A stretch of DNA of 58,145 bases from Bacteroidales bacterium (GCA_016293845.1 JAEDDH010000023.1:1-58145), one strand, 5' to 3'. Shown: positions 7,220-16,581, numbered from the stretch's first letter. Notes: generated from the letters alone by a model not told the origin. Made by a program: numbers and translations.

Positions 7220-8736
7220 AAATTTTAAAATTCAGATGTATATTGCAGTCCGACGTAATCCTCAATCAGAAAGCCGCCACTGAGGGTCCGAACAAGACAT
7301 TGGATTTCATTCCCGGCAGTTGCTTCCTCGGCGTTGCTGCGGCAAGTCTGTATGACGATTTTGAAAAAATGGACGAGACCGCCAAGAAAAAAATGATAAC
7401 AATTTTCCATTCGGGCAAAGTGCGTTTCGGTGATGCGCATCCATCAAAAGGCAACAAGCGCGGATTGAAAATTCCCGCATCATTGTTCTATCCTAAATTG
7501 GGCAACATAACCGATGGGGAAGTATATGTTCACCATCGAATCCCCGATGAAAAACTAAGCGACAAAGACTTTAAGTCAAAACAGATAAAACAATCACGTT
7601 CAGGATTTTATGTATTCGGCACAAATACTGCCACAGAAGTAAAGACCGATACTAATTTTGCTATCAAGTCAGCATACGACAAAGAGAAACGCCGTAGCAA
7701 AGACCAGCAAATGTACGGCTACGAATCGTTGCAAAAGGGACTTGAATTGTTGTTTGAAGTCGAAGTTGATGACGAGACTTTAGCTGAAGAAGTAAAATTG
7801 GCATTGGAAGGCGAAGACAAACGCATTGGTCGCTCACGCACCGCTCAATATGGTTTGGTGAAAATTCAACATATTGACGACTATGACGAGCCAAAATCAA
7901 ATAATTCCGACAAAAATGAAATCACCGTATATGCCGATGGTCGTCTAATTTTCTTGGACGGTTACGGGCAACCGACATTCCAACCTACAATAAATCAATT
8001 GCTAGGCAAATCTAATGACGAGAATGTTGAAGGAAAAATACTTTGGGACAAATCACAAATAAGGACATTCCAATATGCGCCATGGAACTACCACCGCCAA
8101 TGCTTTGATGCGGATCGTTGCGGAATCGAAAAAGGTAGCGTGTTTGTGATACAAACCTCACAAAAAGAGTTTCATTCTCAATATATTGGCTCATTCAGGA
8201 ACGAAGGGTTTGGCAAGGTAATTTACAACCCCGACTTCCTCAATGCAGAAGAAGACGGCAAGACATTAATCAAATTTGAAAAAGACAAAGACAATCCTCA
8301 AACTGATAGTTCTGAACTTTCAGGAACGCCACTATTGGATTATCTTAACGAACAAAAAAGCAAGGAAGAAGCCGAAACTCTCATTTACACCTTGGTAAAC
8401 AAATGGGTAGATGATAACAAAGATAAATTCCATGGCGAGACATTCGCATCGCAATGGGGTACAATAAGGAGCATTGCAATGAGAAACAAATCTTTGAAGA
8501 AGATAAAATACGAACTATTTGAAAGGACAACAACTCGCAACGGCCAAACTATCCCCGACGCATACCTGACACATGGTGTAGCCGCCGAAAAATGGAGCGA
8601 AAAAGGCAGGAAAAAGGCTTTTGAGAATTTTATCAACGGTTATAAATCGAAAGACGATATCAAGTTCAATCCTTTAACCGACGACAACGCACAAATGGCA
8701 ATCATTAACCTTGCCGCAGAAATGGCAAAAAAATGA
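7216..8736 (+). CDS. csx10: Csx10-like RAMP (Cas5-type subunit of III-D)
   Basis: A 506-residue RAMP protein beginning LKFRCILQSDVILNQKAATEGPN-TLDFIPGSCFLGVAAASLYDD, which matches the Csx10 start (dispensable strand, TLDFIPGS, small-residue helix). A second glycine-rich stretch, GKVRFGDAHPSKGNKRGLKIPASLF, and IGRSRTAQYGLVKIQ follow. Csx10 caps the crRNA 5' handle end in type III-D complexes. Its presence, with an HD-less Cas10 and multi-RAMP proteins, is the main reason to call the locus III-D-like. The ATG overlaps the upstream stop, and AAGGAGGTGA precedes it. Confidence 0.82.
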   Translation: MKILKFRCILQSDVILNQKAATEGPNKTLDFIPGSCFLGVAAASLYDDFEKMDETAKKKMITIFHSGKVRFGDAHPSKGNKRGLKIPASLFYPKLGNITDGEVYVHHRIPDEKLSDKDFKSKQIKQSRSGFYVFGTNTATEVKTDTNFAIKSAYDKEKRRSKDQQMYGYESLQKGLELLFEVEVDDETLAEEVKLALEGEDKRIGRSRTAQYGLVKIQHIDDYDEPKSNNSDKNEITVYADGRLIFLDGYGQPTFQPTINQLLGKSNDENVEGKILWDKSQIRTFQYAPWNYHRQCFDADRCGIEKGSVFVIQTSQKEFHSQYIGSFRNEGFGKVIYNPDFLNAEEDGKTLIKFEKDKDNPQTDSSELSGTPLLDYLNEQKSKEEAETLIYTLVNKWVDDNKDKFHGETFASQWGTIRSIAMRNKSLKKIKYELFERTTTRNGQTIPDAYLTHGVAAEKWSEKGRKKAFENFINGYKSKDDIKFNPLTDDNAQMAIINLAAEMAKK

Positions 8737-8752
8737 AAGGAGGGCAGATAAA

Positions 8753-10159
8753 ATGGCAATAGAACTTAAAAATCCAAAATACCAATACCGATTCTTGGCA
8801 AGGATAGTTGTCGAGGCTTCAACGCCGCTTGCCGTCGGCACAGGCGGGAAAGACATCATCACTGATGCACTTGTTGCCAAAGACGCAAATGGACTGCCAT
8901 ACATACCAGGCACCTCGATTGCCGGAGTTGTTCGCAGCATGTTGAAACAGATAGGCACCGATACCGACAAATTCTTTGGATTTCAGGACAGAAACGACGG
9001 AGAAGGCTCAAAAATCATATTCACCGAAGGCAAAATTATCGATTCTGAGGGCAGAGTAATTGACGGAATGAATCTCGATGCAATAAAAAAAGACATTTTG
9101 CTAAAAAATTACGTCGAACTTCCGATACGCCAACACGTGCGAATCAATCACAAAGGCGTAACAGACAAGACGGGCAAATTTGACAACCAAATCGTATTTG
9201 CCGGTACGAGGTTTTGTTTCGAGATAGAGATGGTAGCAAAAAAAGCCGATATTGAAATCTTTGAAGATGCACTATCTCTAATCAAGAACAAGGCGTTTCG
9301 TCTCGGTGGCGGCTCACGTAAAGGTTATGGAAAAATAGAAGTTATTGATTTACAGAGTAAAACACTTAATCTTACAAAAACGGAAGATTTGAAACAATAT
9401 TTGGAGAAATCATCGTCATTAAACTCGGGCAGTTTTTGGAACGCAACATATACCAAGCCGGACAAGGAAGATGCATCAAACTGGACGGAAATCATTCTCA
9501 CCATCCGTCCCGACGATTTCTTTATGTTTGGCAGTGGAATGGGTAGCGACGACGGCAACGCCGATATGACACCTGTCCGCGCCCGCAAAGTATCGTGGAA
9601 CGCCGACGGTACATTCAAAGATTTTTCCAACAAATACATCCTCATCCCCGCATCGTCGGTAAAAGGTGCAATAGCACACCGTGTAGCTTTTCACTACAAC
9701 AAAAACACGAATGCGACTATTGAAAATGGTAAAGGCACTGTTGGAGACGATAATCCCGCTATCCAATCTTTGTTTGGATATATGAAGGACGGTGAACCAG
9801 TACAGCGCGGCAATGTTTTAATTTCCGATGTATTTGAACAAGAACCGAATTGGGATGACATAGCAAAACTCATCAACCATGTCGCCATCGACCGCTTCAC
9901 TGGCGGCGCAATAGACGGAGCTTTATTCACAGAACAGACGTTATACAAAAAAGGTCAGAATTTTGCAATAAAACTTCTTGTAAATGAAACGGCATTTAAA
10001 GATGTTGAGGTAAAGAAAGCATTTTTTGACACCTTGGATGATATCAGCAATGGAATGTTGCCGCTTGGTGGCGGCGTAAACCGAGGGAACGGCATATTTT
10101 CAGGAAGTTACGAACCAAAAAGAGAAACATTCTTTAATGAAAAGGAGGGCGGAAAATGA
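8753..10159 (+). CDS. Double-RAMP (fused Cas7-Cas7) protein
   Basis: A 468-residue protein with two Cas7/Csm3-like units. The first has VEASTPLAVGTGGKD, ITDALVAKDANGLPYIPGTSIAGVVRSM and the loop RLGGGSRKGYGKIEV. The second has FFMFGSGMGSDDGNAD, KYILIPASSVKGAIAHRVAFH and GMLPLGGGVNRGNGIFSG. Each unit keeps an Asp just before the IPG segment (TDALV; ADMTPV), the region used for target RNA cleavage in Csm3. Fused Cas7 units are typical of III-D and III-E-related backbones. The ATG at 8753 is chosen because AAAGGAGGG sits 11 bases upstream, right after the csx10 stop; an upstream TTG in frame is inside csx10. Confidence 0.88.
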   Translation: MAIELKNPKYQYRFLARIVVEASTPLAVGTGGKDIITDALVAKDANGLPYIPGTSIAGVVRSMLKQIGTDTDKFFGFQDRNDGEGSKIIFTEGKIIDSEGRVIDGMNLDAIKKDILLKNYVELPIRQHVRINHKGVTDKTGKFDNQIVFAGTRFCFEIEMVAKKADIEIFEDALSLIKNKAFRLGGGSRKGYGKIEVIDLQSKTLNLTKTEDLKQYLEKSSSLNSGSFWNATYTKPDKEDASNWTEIILTIRPDDFFMFGSGMGSDDGNADMTPVRARKVSWNADGTFKDFSNKYILIPASSVKGAIAHRVAFHYNKNTNATIENGKGTVGDDNPAIQSLFGYMKDGEPVQRGNVLISDVFEQEPNWDDIAKLINHVAIDRFTGGAIDGALFTEQTLYKKGQNFAIKLLVNETAFKDVEVKKAFFDTLDDISNGMLPLGGGVNRGNGIFSGSYEPKRETFFNEKEGGK

Positions 10160-10536
10160 AAATAGAAAAATCAACATACCAAGGCTACTTGTGGTACAGC
10201 AATGCCCAAGAGCCAGAAGTTTACAATAACGAAGAATGTGAACTTGAAATCGACGAGAAAACTAATCCATTCGTCATCGAAGGACAGTTGTTTGACAGCA
10301 AGGTTTCCATCAACATTCGCTATGTTGACGGTGAATACATTGTAAAGAAATACTCATTGTCAGGATTAGAAGGCTTGGAATACAAACAACAGACGTTTTT
10401 CGGCAACCGAATGGACTACAATTTGGTATTTCGTCAGTATTGGCGCGAGTTTGAAGACGAAGAATGCGAAGGGATGAAGGTTTTACGTCCCGCAGAACTT
10501 GTATTTGTTGGATTTGAATACATAAAGGAGGAATAA
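10156..10536 (+). CDS. Small type III CRISPR-associated protein (TIGR04423-like)
   Basis: A 126-residue acidic protein between two RAMP genes, with no RAMP glycine loop. The pattern YQGYLWYSNAQEPEVY, then PFVIEGQLFDSKVSINIRYVDGEYIVKKY and a C-terminal LRPAELVFVGFEYIKEE, fits the small family I recall as TIGR04423, found only in type III loci. Its function is unknown to me. As the only small non-RAMP gene in the complex operon, it could replace the Cas11 small subunit, though the sequence looks beta-rich rather than helical. The ATG overlaps the upstream stop behind AAAAGGAGGG. Confidence 0.65.
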   Translation: MKIEKSTYQGYLWYSNAQEPEVYNNEECELEIDEKTNPFVIEGQLFDSKVSINIRYVDGEYIVKKYSLSGLEGLEYKQQTFFGNRMDYNLVFRQYWREFEDEECEGMKVLRPAELVFVGFEYIKEE

Positions 10537-10538
10537 TA

Positions 10539-12779
10539 ATGGCAACAATAAAAGCACCGTTTAATTTTGTACCGCTGTCGGACAAAGTTTTCTTCCCCGA
10601 TTGGGCGGACCAAATTTCGCACGATGTACCGTTTGAGGACGGCGTGAGCGGAAAAATTGACATAACGATAACAGCAAAGACACCCATATTCGTCCGCAAT
10701 GGACACGGACAAAGCGAAGACAAGGACGAGAGATTCTCTCAGACACCCGACGGCAAATCGTTCTTCATACCCGCCACATCCATCAAAGGCGAACTCAGAA
10801 CCCTGTTGGAGATCATGAGTTTTGGTAAGATGAAAGTGGACGAAGATGCAAAATTTGCTCAACGCGAATGGGACAACAAAGAACTATATCCAATAAAAGA
10901 CCCGACTTTGCAAAAAACAATCAAATGTGGTTGGCTTAGAGAATGTGCAGAAGGAAACGGGTATGAAATTTTGGAATCAGCAGATTCACCATACAGAATC
11001 AACCATCGACGTTTGGATGAGTATTTTTGTAAATTAGGCAAGGAAAGAATTTTTGCAAATAAATTCGCCGCAAGCAGCAATTTCAATCTCAATGAAACTG
11101 TTGATAATAAATATGACCCGAAAACTGTCACATACAAATATCATCTTCTTGAATCTGAAGGTATTCCTTTTTCAAAACTTGATAATCTCAGTTTTGCAAA
11201 AGATGAGGAATATGCTGTCAAGTATCAGGAAAATCGCGTGAATATCGTACAAGGCATTGGCGATTTTCAAGGCCAAATAGTTCTTACAGGTCAATCGAGC
11301 CAATGGAATAGGGCTACAAATCGAAAAATGGGTGACGGAAAATTCTATGAATTTGTCTTTAACAAAGAAATTGTTAATCGCCACCCCCTTTCGGAACAAG
11401 AATTTGCGCATTACAAATTCATTTACAAAGATGCCGCAGACTGGATTTACATTAAATCCAATCTCAAAAAAGGTGTCCCGGTATTTTTCCGCAAAAGTGG
11501 AAAGAAAATCAAGGATTTTGGTTTCGCTTTGCTTTACAAACTTCCTTATTCCAACTCACCGGCAGACTTGGAACAACAACGCAGAGGCTACAGAGAACAC
11601 AACCGCTATCACGATTTGGATTTGGCGGAATGTATTTTCGGTAAAATTGCCCACGGCAAAGAAGATTACTCTTTACGCGGACGTGTGTTTGTGTCAAATT
11701 TCATCAGCGAAGATGCGGAAAAAGATGATCAATACAAGCTAATTCTCAATTCGCCCAAAGCTTCCTACTATCCATACTACATTGAACAGGGGGGGCGTAA
11801 TGACAAAACCACGCATTACGCAACCTATAATGATGGTCGGCTTGCAGGTTGGAAAAGGTATATTGTGCGAAAAAATGTTTGGCAGCACAAAATGGATAAT
11901 GAAAAGCTTGATTCGACAATCAATCCTCTGAAACCGAATTGCACATTTAATGGTTCGATTCGGTTCCATAATCTGAAGCCAGAAGAACTTGGTGCATTGC
12001 TTTCTGCGATAACTTATTTCAACGACAATAATTGTTTTCATCAACTTGGCCAAGGTAAGCCATACGGTTTTGGCAAGGTAACATACCATATTGACAATTT
12101 TGATGTGAGAACCAATAGCAATACAACGTCTGCAGAAAGCAAGGAGTATTACATCTTCAGATTTGAAAAGTTGCTGGAAAATAACAATATTCATTTCACT
12201 TCTGATTCGTCAATCATTGAATTATTCACTCTTGCTCATGAAGAAGTGGATGCCAATGATGCCTTGTACAAATATATGATAATGGATATCGATAATCCTG
12301 ACAATAATGAGTTTGTACGAGCAAAGAAATCTTGTGAATTTCTGCAGCATTTCTCTGCGTTACAAAAAGCGACGTATGCACCACAGTCGTTACTAAAAAA
12401 ATATGAGCAAGAGGAAAACGACCGTTTGGAGAAAGAAAAGGAGGAACGTAGAAAAGAAGAAGAACAAGCAGCTCTGCGCAAAAAAATGGAAGAGGAAGAT
12501 GCAAAACGGCGTGAATTAGATAATTTACGCAGCAGTCCCCTTGCCGACTATCTCGCTACGTTTAGGCTTGCTTCAATTGTAGCCTTTGCTGGCAAACTCA
12601 AAAAAAGAGGGTCGATTACCAATGAAGATTTAACATTCATTGCCGATAAGCTCAACGCAGATATTCCCACGTTGAAGAAGTCCGACCAAAAAACATGGCG
12701 CGACTACACAAAATGGAAGCCAATTCAGGAAACAATTGGTAGCGATCTTGCTCAGGCGTTATTCGAAAAGTTGAAATAA
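10539..12779 (+). CDS. Large RAMP protein, TIGR03986-like
   Basis: A 746-residue RAMP protein starting APFNFVPLSDKVFFPDWADQISHDVPFEDG, the signature opening of the TIGR03986 group of type III proteins. Two RAMP-like units follow: TAKTPIFVRNGHG with FFIPATSIKGELRTLLEIM, and later GALLSAITYF with HQLGQGKPYGFGKVTY, a glycine-rich loop. Residues ~625-670 form a charged coiled coil (KEKEERRKEEEQAALRKK). A C-terminal helical domain of ~80 residues ends the protein. It is the last core effector subunit, two bases after the previous gene, with AAAGGAGGAATAATAATG at the start. Confidence 0.88.
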   Translation: MATIKAPFNFVPLSDKVFFPDWADQISHDVPFEDGVSGKIDITITAKTPIFVRNGHGQSEDKDERFSQTPDGKSFFIPATSIKGELRTLLEIMSFGKMKVDEDAKFAQREWDNKELYPIKDPTLQKTIKCGWLRECAEGNGYEILESADSPYRINHRRLDEYFCKLGKERIFANKFAASSNFNLNETVDNKYDPKTVTYKYHLLESEGIPFSKLDNLSFAKDEEYAVKYQENRVNIVQGIGDFQGQIVLTGQSSQWNRATNRKMGDGKFYEFVFNKEIVNRHPLSEQEFAHYKFIYKDAADWIYIKSNLKKGVPVFFRKSGKKIKDFGFALLYKLPYSNSPADLEQQRRGYREHNRYHDLDLAECIFGKIAHGKEDYSLRGRVFVSNFISEDAEKDDQYKLILNSPKASYYPYYIEQGGRNDKTTHYATYNDGRLAGWKRYIVRKNVWQHKMDNEKLDSTINPLKPNCTFNGSIRFHNLKPEELGALLSAITYFNDNNCFHQLGQGKPYGFGKVTYHIDNFDVRTNSNTTSAESKEYYIFRFEKLLENNNIHFTSDSSIIELFTLAHEEVDANDALYKYMIMDIDNPDNNEFVRAKKSCEFLQHFSALQKATYAPQSLLKKYEQEENDRLEKEKEERRKEEEQAALRKKMEEEDAKRRELDNLRSSPLADYLATFRLASIVAFAGKLKKRGSITNEDLTFIADKLNADIPTLKKSDQKTWRDYTKWKPIQETIGSDLAQALFEKLK

Positions 12780-12806
12780 TTTCTGTGCGAAAAAAGTTTC
12801 CGCACT

Positions 12807-12835
12807 CTTGACCTCCAAAAAACGTTATACTTTTG
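12807..12835 (+). promoter_or_regulatory. Candidate promoter inside cas locus
   Basis: TACTTTTG at 12828-12835 fits the -7 box. CTTG at 12807-12810 lies 17 bases upstream, somewhat closer than the usual 19-21. It would give the small membrane-protein gene at 12910 its own transcript with a ~70-base leader. Confidence 0.45.
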
Positions 12836-12909
12836 CATCGTCGAAAGTTGATAAAACAATCGGCGATGAAATAAACAAGAGTATTAACAATTTAAAATAG
12901 GAGGTAATT

Positions 12910-13278
12910 ATGCCCACAAACACAAACTCAAAATGTCACGCAATAATACACACGGCAGCCGTAGCGTGCGGTGCGGGAAACGCAGTACCGGGTCTTGGAG
13001 TTGCCGCCGACGTAATCGCTCTCACAGGCATGGCTGTTAGTCTTGCCGCTGTATTCGGAGAAGACCTGCCTAAAAGTGCAGCAAAAGCCCTCGCGGTTTC
13101 AGCACTCAAAAAGCAGGTTCTCAAACAGCCGGTAAAATACGCTGCCGCCAAACTCTCTTCATTCGTTCCATGGGTCGGACAGGTTCTCGCACCTACGGTG
13201 AGCGCAGGCTTGGTAGAAGCTACCGGATGGGCAATGGTCAAGCAGTTCGAAACAGGAAGATTTACTATAAATTGCTAA
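12910..13278 (+). CDS. Stand-alone DUF697/YcjF-like membrane protein in CRISPR locus
   Basis: A 122-residue, alanine/valine-rich protein with two amphipathic or membrane segments (VPGLGVAADVIALTGMAVSLAAVFG and SSFVPWVGQVLAPTVSAGLVEATGWAMV). The order helix-PGLG-helix, YcjF-like linker, P-VGQ-helix resembles the DUF697 domain normally attached to YcjF-type or GTPase proteins, here without any GTPase. It lies between the effector complex and the CARF genes, with its own putative promoter, AGGAGGTAATT before the ATG and a hairpin after the stop, so it may be expressed separately. A membrane-acting effector or regulator of the type III response is possible, but nothing in the sequence proves it. 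Confidence 0.6.
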   Translation: MPTNTNSKCHAIIHTAAVACGAGNAVPGLGVAADVIALTGMAVSLAAVFGEDLPKSAAKALAVSALKKQVLKQPVKYAAAKLSSFVPWVGQVLAPTVSAGLVEATGWAMVKQFETGRFTINC

Positions 13279-13287
13279 CGTATTCGG

Positions 13288-13325
13288 AGAGCGGCTCTCC
13301 AACCTTCGGAGAACCGCTCTTTACT
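13288..13325 (+). terminator. Hairpin after the DUF697-like gene
   Basis: AGAGCGG (13288-13294) pairs with CCGCTCT (13314-13320), and TCTCC/GGAGA continues the stem after one mismatch. The loop is short and TTTACTT follows. This is a strong stem with only a weak T-tract, so termination may be partial, letting some transcription run into the WYL and CARF genes. Confidence 0.55.
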
Positions 13326-13341
13326 TAATAATTAATTCAAC

Positions 13342-14247
13342 ATGCTAACAGACACGCAAGAACGCGAAAAAGAAATATACGACTTTTTTCAACGCAAGGC
13401 GCAAAAAGACGGCATAACAATGTCGGAGTTTTGCGAGTGGCTTGATGTCGCAGAATGTAATCTATACAAAGATGCAAATGGCAAGCTACAAGAATACATT
13501 ATAGACTCTGTTTCCCGTTTCAAGAGAATGAGACGTGAATTTGCCGACTTGCTGTCTGAGAGAAAAGAAGGCAAAAGCAAACGCTTTTTCATAGACGAGA
13601 CACTTGATGAAAGTTTGTATCAAATACACGTCAAATTCAAACGGCGTTTCAACAACGCATTGGGGAAGATTGGATTTAAGATTCAATATATGAAATTTGC
13701 CCCCAACAATAGCTTTAAAGAGGTATTGTTTTATCCTGAATACAAACGGATTTACAACAGGAAAACATACCTATACGGTGTTGCCATCGATTCTGACGGG
13801 GACAAATACGATATTGTTAACGATTGCAAAACAGAAAAAGAGTTCACGCAAATCCATCTTGACAGGATAACGCACATTGAAGAACTTGACAGGAAACTAT
13901 TTAAGTTTGTGCATACATTTGACGACCCCAAAGAATGGCAAAAGCAATTTGAGTTTGTTCTCGGAGTAGACCCAATCCTTGACCGTGAACCACAGAAAGT
14001 TTTGCTTTACGTAAAAACTTCATTTCGCGAGCGTTTTGATAAAGATGCTTTGGTTAATTTTGTAATTTCAGAAGAACAATCAGACAAGAAAGATTATTCT
14101 TTGCTGAAACTAAAAATCAAGCAAAACAAAGAATTGGAGCGCAAACTCCTATCATACGGCAACGATGTACTTGTGGCTTCGCCACAAAAAATCAAAACCG
14201 TAATTGCAAAAGAAATCAAAAAGTTGAACGAATATTATAACGAGTAA
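13342..14247 (+). CDS. WYL-domain regulator
   Basis: A 301-residue protein. The N-terminus (EREKEIYDFFQRKAQKDGITMSEFCEWLDV) resembles a helical DNA-binding region. The middle has a WYL-like beta-domain (KTYLYGVAIDSDGDKYDIV). The C-terminal part, KLKIKQNKELERKLLSYGNDVLVASPQKIKTVIAKEI, is the WCX extension that follows WYL domains. Such proteins sense ligands, possibly nucleotides, and regulate transcription; several CRISPR loci carry one. It is the first of a tight group (WYL, CARF nuclease, CARF-HEPN, small protein, Cas6). It lacks an SD, unlike the gene upstream. Confidence 0.8.
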   Translation: MLTDTQEREKEIYDFFQRKAQKDGITMSEFCEWLDVAECNLYKDANGKLQEYIIDSVSRFKRMRREFADLLSERKEGKSKRFFIDETLDESLYQIHVKFKRRFNNALGKIGFKIQYMKFAPNNSFKEVLFYPEYKRIYNRKTYLYGVAIDSDGDKYDIVNDCKTEKEFTQIHLDRITHIEELDRKLFKFVHTFDDPKEWQKQFEFVLGVDPILDREPQKVLLYVKTSFRERFDKDALVNFVISEEQSDKKDYSLLKLKIKQNKELERKLLSYGNDVLVASPQKIKTVIAKEIKKLNEYYNE

Positions 14248-14252
14248 AAGAT

Positions 14253-15233
14253 ATGGAAAGGATATTAATCTCCATACTATCCGACCACACCATTCCAAAC
14301 TTCCTTTTTATCAAGGAAACACTTGGCGTGTACGACCAAAACATCTTCATTACGACGCAGCAGGTGGAAGACAACCACCGCGACATCGACTTGGAGAAAG
14401 CATTGGGGTTGAGGAACGTTCGCCGCATAAAAGTCTCCAACGACAACTATTTCAAGATAATGGAAACCCTGTCGTCGGAAAAGTTTGATACCGATGCCGA
14501 ATATTGTGTCAATCAGACAGGCGGAACAAAAGTGATGTCGATAGCAGCATTTAACTTCTTCTCCAAATTCAAAGCGCGTTTTGTTTACGTCCCCATCGGA
14601 ACTAACAAATACTGTGAATTTGACAGTGACCGTCAATACGATTTGAATTACAGACTTTCGCTCAAAGAATATTTTTCGCTGTATGGAATACGTTTCAAGT
14701 GTAATAATGAAATGATTTTTAAATCCGGAGAAGCGTTTAGAATATTCGGGAAAGTATGCAGCAGTCGATTTTATCTTCCTAAGAAATTGATAAATAGTCA
14801 AGAGTTGCCGACAGCGGAAGAGCGTGTATATTACGGCGGGCAATGGTTTGAAGATTATGTTTACAAGCGAATCAAATCAGATTATAATCTGCCCGATGAC
14901 GCAATTGCTAAATCCCTTAAAATTTTCAGGGGCGTGGCGGTTGGTTTGAATGACAACGAACTTGATGTGGCTTTCGTTAAAGATAACAAACTTACCGTCA
15001 TAGAATGTAAAGTAACAATGTTTGGATATGGCAAACCTAAAGAAACCATAGAAGAATATTTGTACAAGCTCGCTGCAATTTCAAAAGATTTTGGATTGGT
15101 GGTTAATTCGTATATTTTTACGCTTCACAAGATGGAAAAAATATCGGGCAACTTTGAAAAACGTATGAAAATTCTTGGTATTAAAGGAATTTACGATGGT
15201 AAAAGAATTGCAGAAAAAGATTTAAAATTATAA
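14253..15233 (+). CDS. Card1/Can2-like CARF nuclease
   Basis: A 326-residue protein. The N-terminal CARF domain has NQTGGTKVMSIAAF (TGGTK at 89-93), the cyclic-oligoadenylate pocket motif. The C-terminal half is a DUF1887-type PD-(D/E)XK nuclease with the spaced motif ELDV (236-239) and VIECK (E251, K253). Card1 and Can2 relatives cleave single-stranded DNA and RNA or nick DNA when cyclic oligoadenylate binds. Located five bases after the WYL gene and ten before the CARF-HEPN gene, so it is very probably a main effector of this system. Active-site residues look intact. Confidence 0.9.
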   Translation: MERILISILSDHTIPNFLFIKETLGVYDQNIFITTQQVEDNHRDIDLEKALGLRNVRRIKVSNDNYFKIMETLSSEKFDTDAEYCVNQTGGTKVMSIAAFNFFSKFKARFVYVPIGTNKYCEFDSDRQYDLNYRLSLKEYFSLYGIRFKCNNEMIFKSGEAFRIFGKVCSSRFYLPKKLINSQELPTAEERVYYGGQWFEDYVYKRIKSDYNLPDDAIAKSLKIFRGVAVGLNDNELDVAFVKDNKLTVIECKVTMFGYGKPKETIEEYLYKLAAISKDFGLVVNSYIFTLHKMEKISGNFEKRMKILGIKGIYDGKRIAEKDLKL

Positions 15234-15243
15234 AGACTACAAT

Positions 15244-16581
15244 ATGGCAAGAAAAGTATTCATATCATTCCTTGGCGGTACCAATTACCGCTATTGCGAC
15301 TATCAGAAAAACGACAAGTCGTATGGCAATGTCCGTTTTGTTCAAGAGGCCACACTAAACTACCTTGATGTCAATAACAATTGGGAGGAAACCGATGTAG
15401 CGATGATACTGTTGACCAAAGTTGCCAAAGATTCCAATTGGGTTGACAACGGACAAAAAGACAAGTTAGGCAACACAATTTGCGACGAACAGACCCAAAG
15501 CACTCTCGAAGGCTTGGAATCTCGCCTAAAACAATTCAAAATAGACAAACAGATTGTCGATGAACTTCCCGAAGGGAACGATGAAAGCGAAATTTGGGAA
15601 ATATTTGAACGTGTTTTCGACAAAATTAATGAAGGAGACCATCTCTATTTCGACATCACACATGGATTCCGTTACCTGCCGATGCTTGTAATGGTACTTT
15701 GTAACTACTCCAAATTTTTGAAAAAAATAACCGTTGAAAGCATAACGTATGGCAACTTCGAGGTAGCACGCAAACTTGGGCACGGACTTATTGTAGATTT
15801 GCTTCCTCTCACAAAACTTCAAGATTGGACGTATGCTGCTGGACAATATCTTGATAGCGGAAATGTCAAGAAGCTCGTAGAGTTAAAGTCTATTATAAAA
15901 TCTGACGTTTTAAAAAATATTGTTGACAAACTTGAAATTGTAATCAAAGAGCGTCAAACTTGTCGGGGCTTGCAGATACATAATTCTACTAATTTATCGG
16001 GGCTTAAAACGACTTTATCAGAATATTTGTCAGATCATACAACTGATAAGTCAGAAGAACCGCTTCATCAAATTCTGAAAGAAGTTGACAAGTCATTGAA
16101 AGATTTTGATACGCAAACAAATTTTATGAATGGGTTCAACGCGGCTAAATGGTGTGTTAAGAATGGATTATTTCAACAAGCAATTACAATGTTGAGAGAA
16201 AATTTTGTTACATTGTTTTGCGAAAGACACGGGTTCGACATCATGGAAAAAGATATGCGATTTATTGTTGAAACCGCATTAAACATTCAAATTAATCATA
16301 AGCAGAATAGAAAAGATAAATGGCCGATTGATTTATCAGATAATCAAATAAAACAAATCGATAATGTATTGCAAGATAGTTGGATTAAATCAGATGGCAA
16401 GCATAACAATGCCTTGATTCATGTTTACAATGAAATTCGCGACTATCGCAATAATTTCAATCACGCAGGTTTTAACTTAGACTCTCCATCTCCAATAGAA
16501 GTAGAAAACAAAGTGACTGAGTTCGTGAAAAGAACAATTGAAATATTTACTAAATTAAATTCAGAAAAATCATGCTCTTAA
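15244..16581 (+). CDS. Csx1/Csx2-like CARF-HEPN ribonuclease
   Basis: A 445-residue protein. The N-terminus FISFLGGTNYRYCDY and the CARF motif DITHGFR (137-143) are those of the Csx1/TIGR02221 (Csx2) group. The C-terminal HEPN domain carries YRNNFNHAG, in which R402 and H407 make the R-x4-H ribonuclease motif. Binding of cyclic oligoadenylate would activate broad RNA cleavage and cause dormancy or death. With the preceding gene this gives two CARF effectors of different chemistry. The last codons overlap the next gene's start by 10 bases. Confidence 0.92.
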   Translation: MARKVFISFLGGTNYRYCDYQKNDKSYGNVRFVQEATLNYLDVNNNWEETDVAMILLTKVAKDSNWVDNGQKDKLGNTICDEQTQSTLEGLESRLKQFKIDKQIVDELPEGNDESEIWEIFERVFDKINEGDHLYFDITHGFRYLPMLVMVLCNYSKFLKKITVESITYGNFEVARKLGHGLIVDLLPLTKLQDWTYAAGQYLDSGNVKKLVELKSIIKSDVLKNIVDKLEIVIKERQTCRGLQIHNSTNLSGLKTTLSEYLSDHTTDKSEEPLHQILKEVDKSLKDFDTQTNFMNGFNAAKWCVKNGLFQQAITMLRENFVTLFCERHGFDIMEKDMRFIVETALNIQINHKQNRKDKWPIDLSDNQIKQIDNVLQDSWIKSDGKHNNALIHVYNEIRDYRNNFNHAGFNLDSPSPIEVENKVTEFVKRTIEIFTKLNSEKSCS

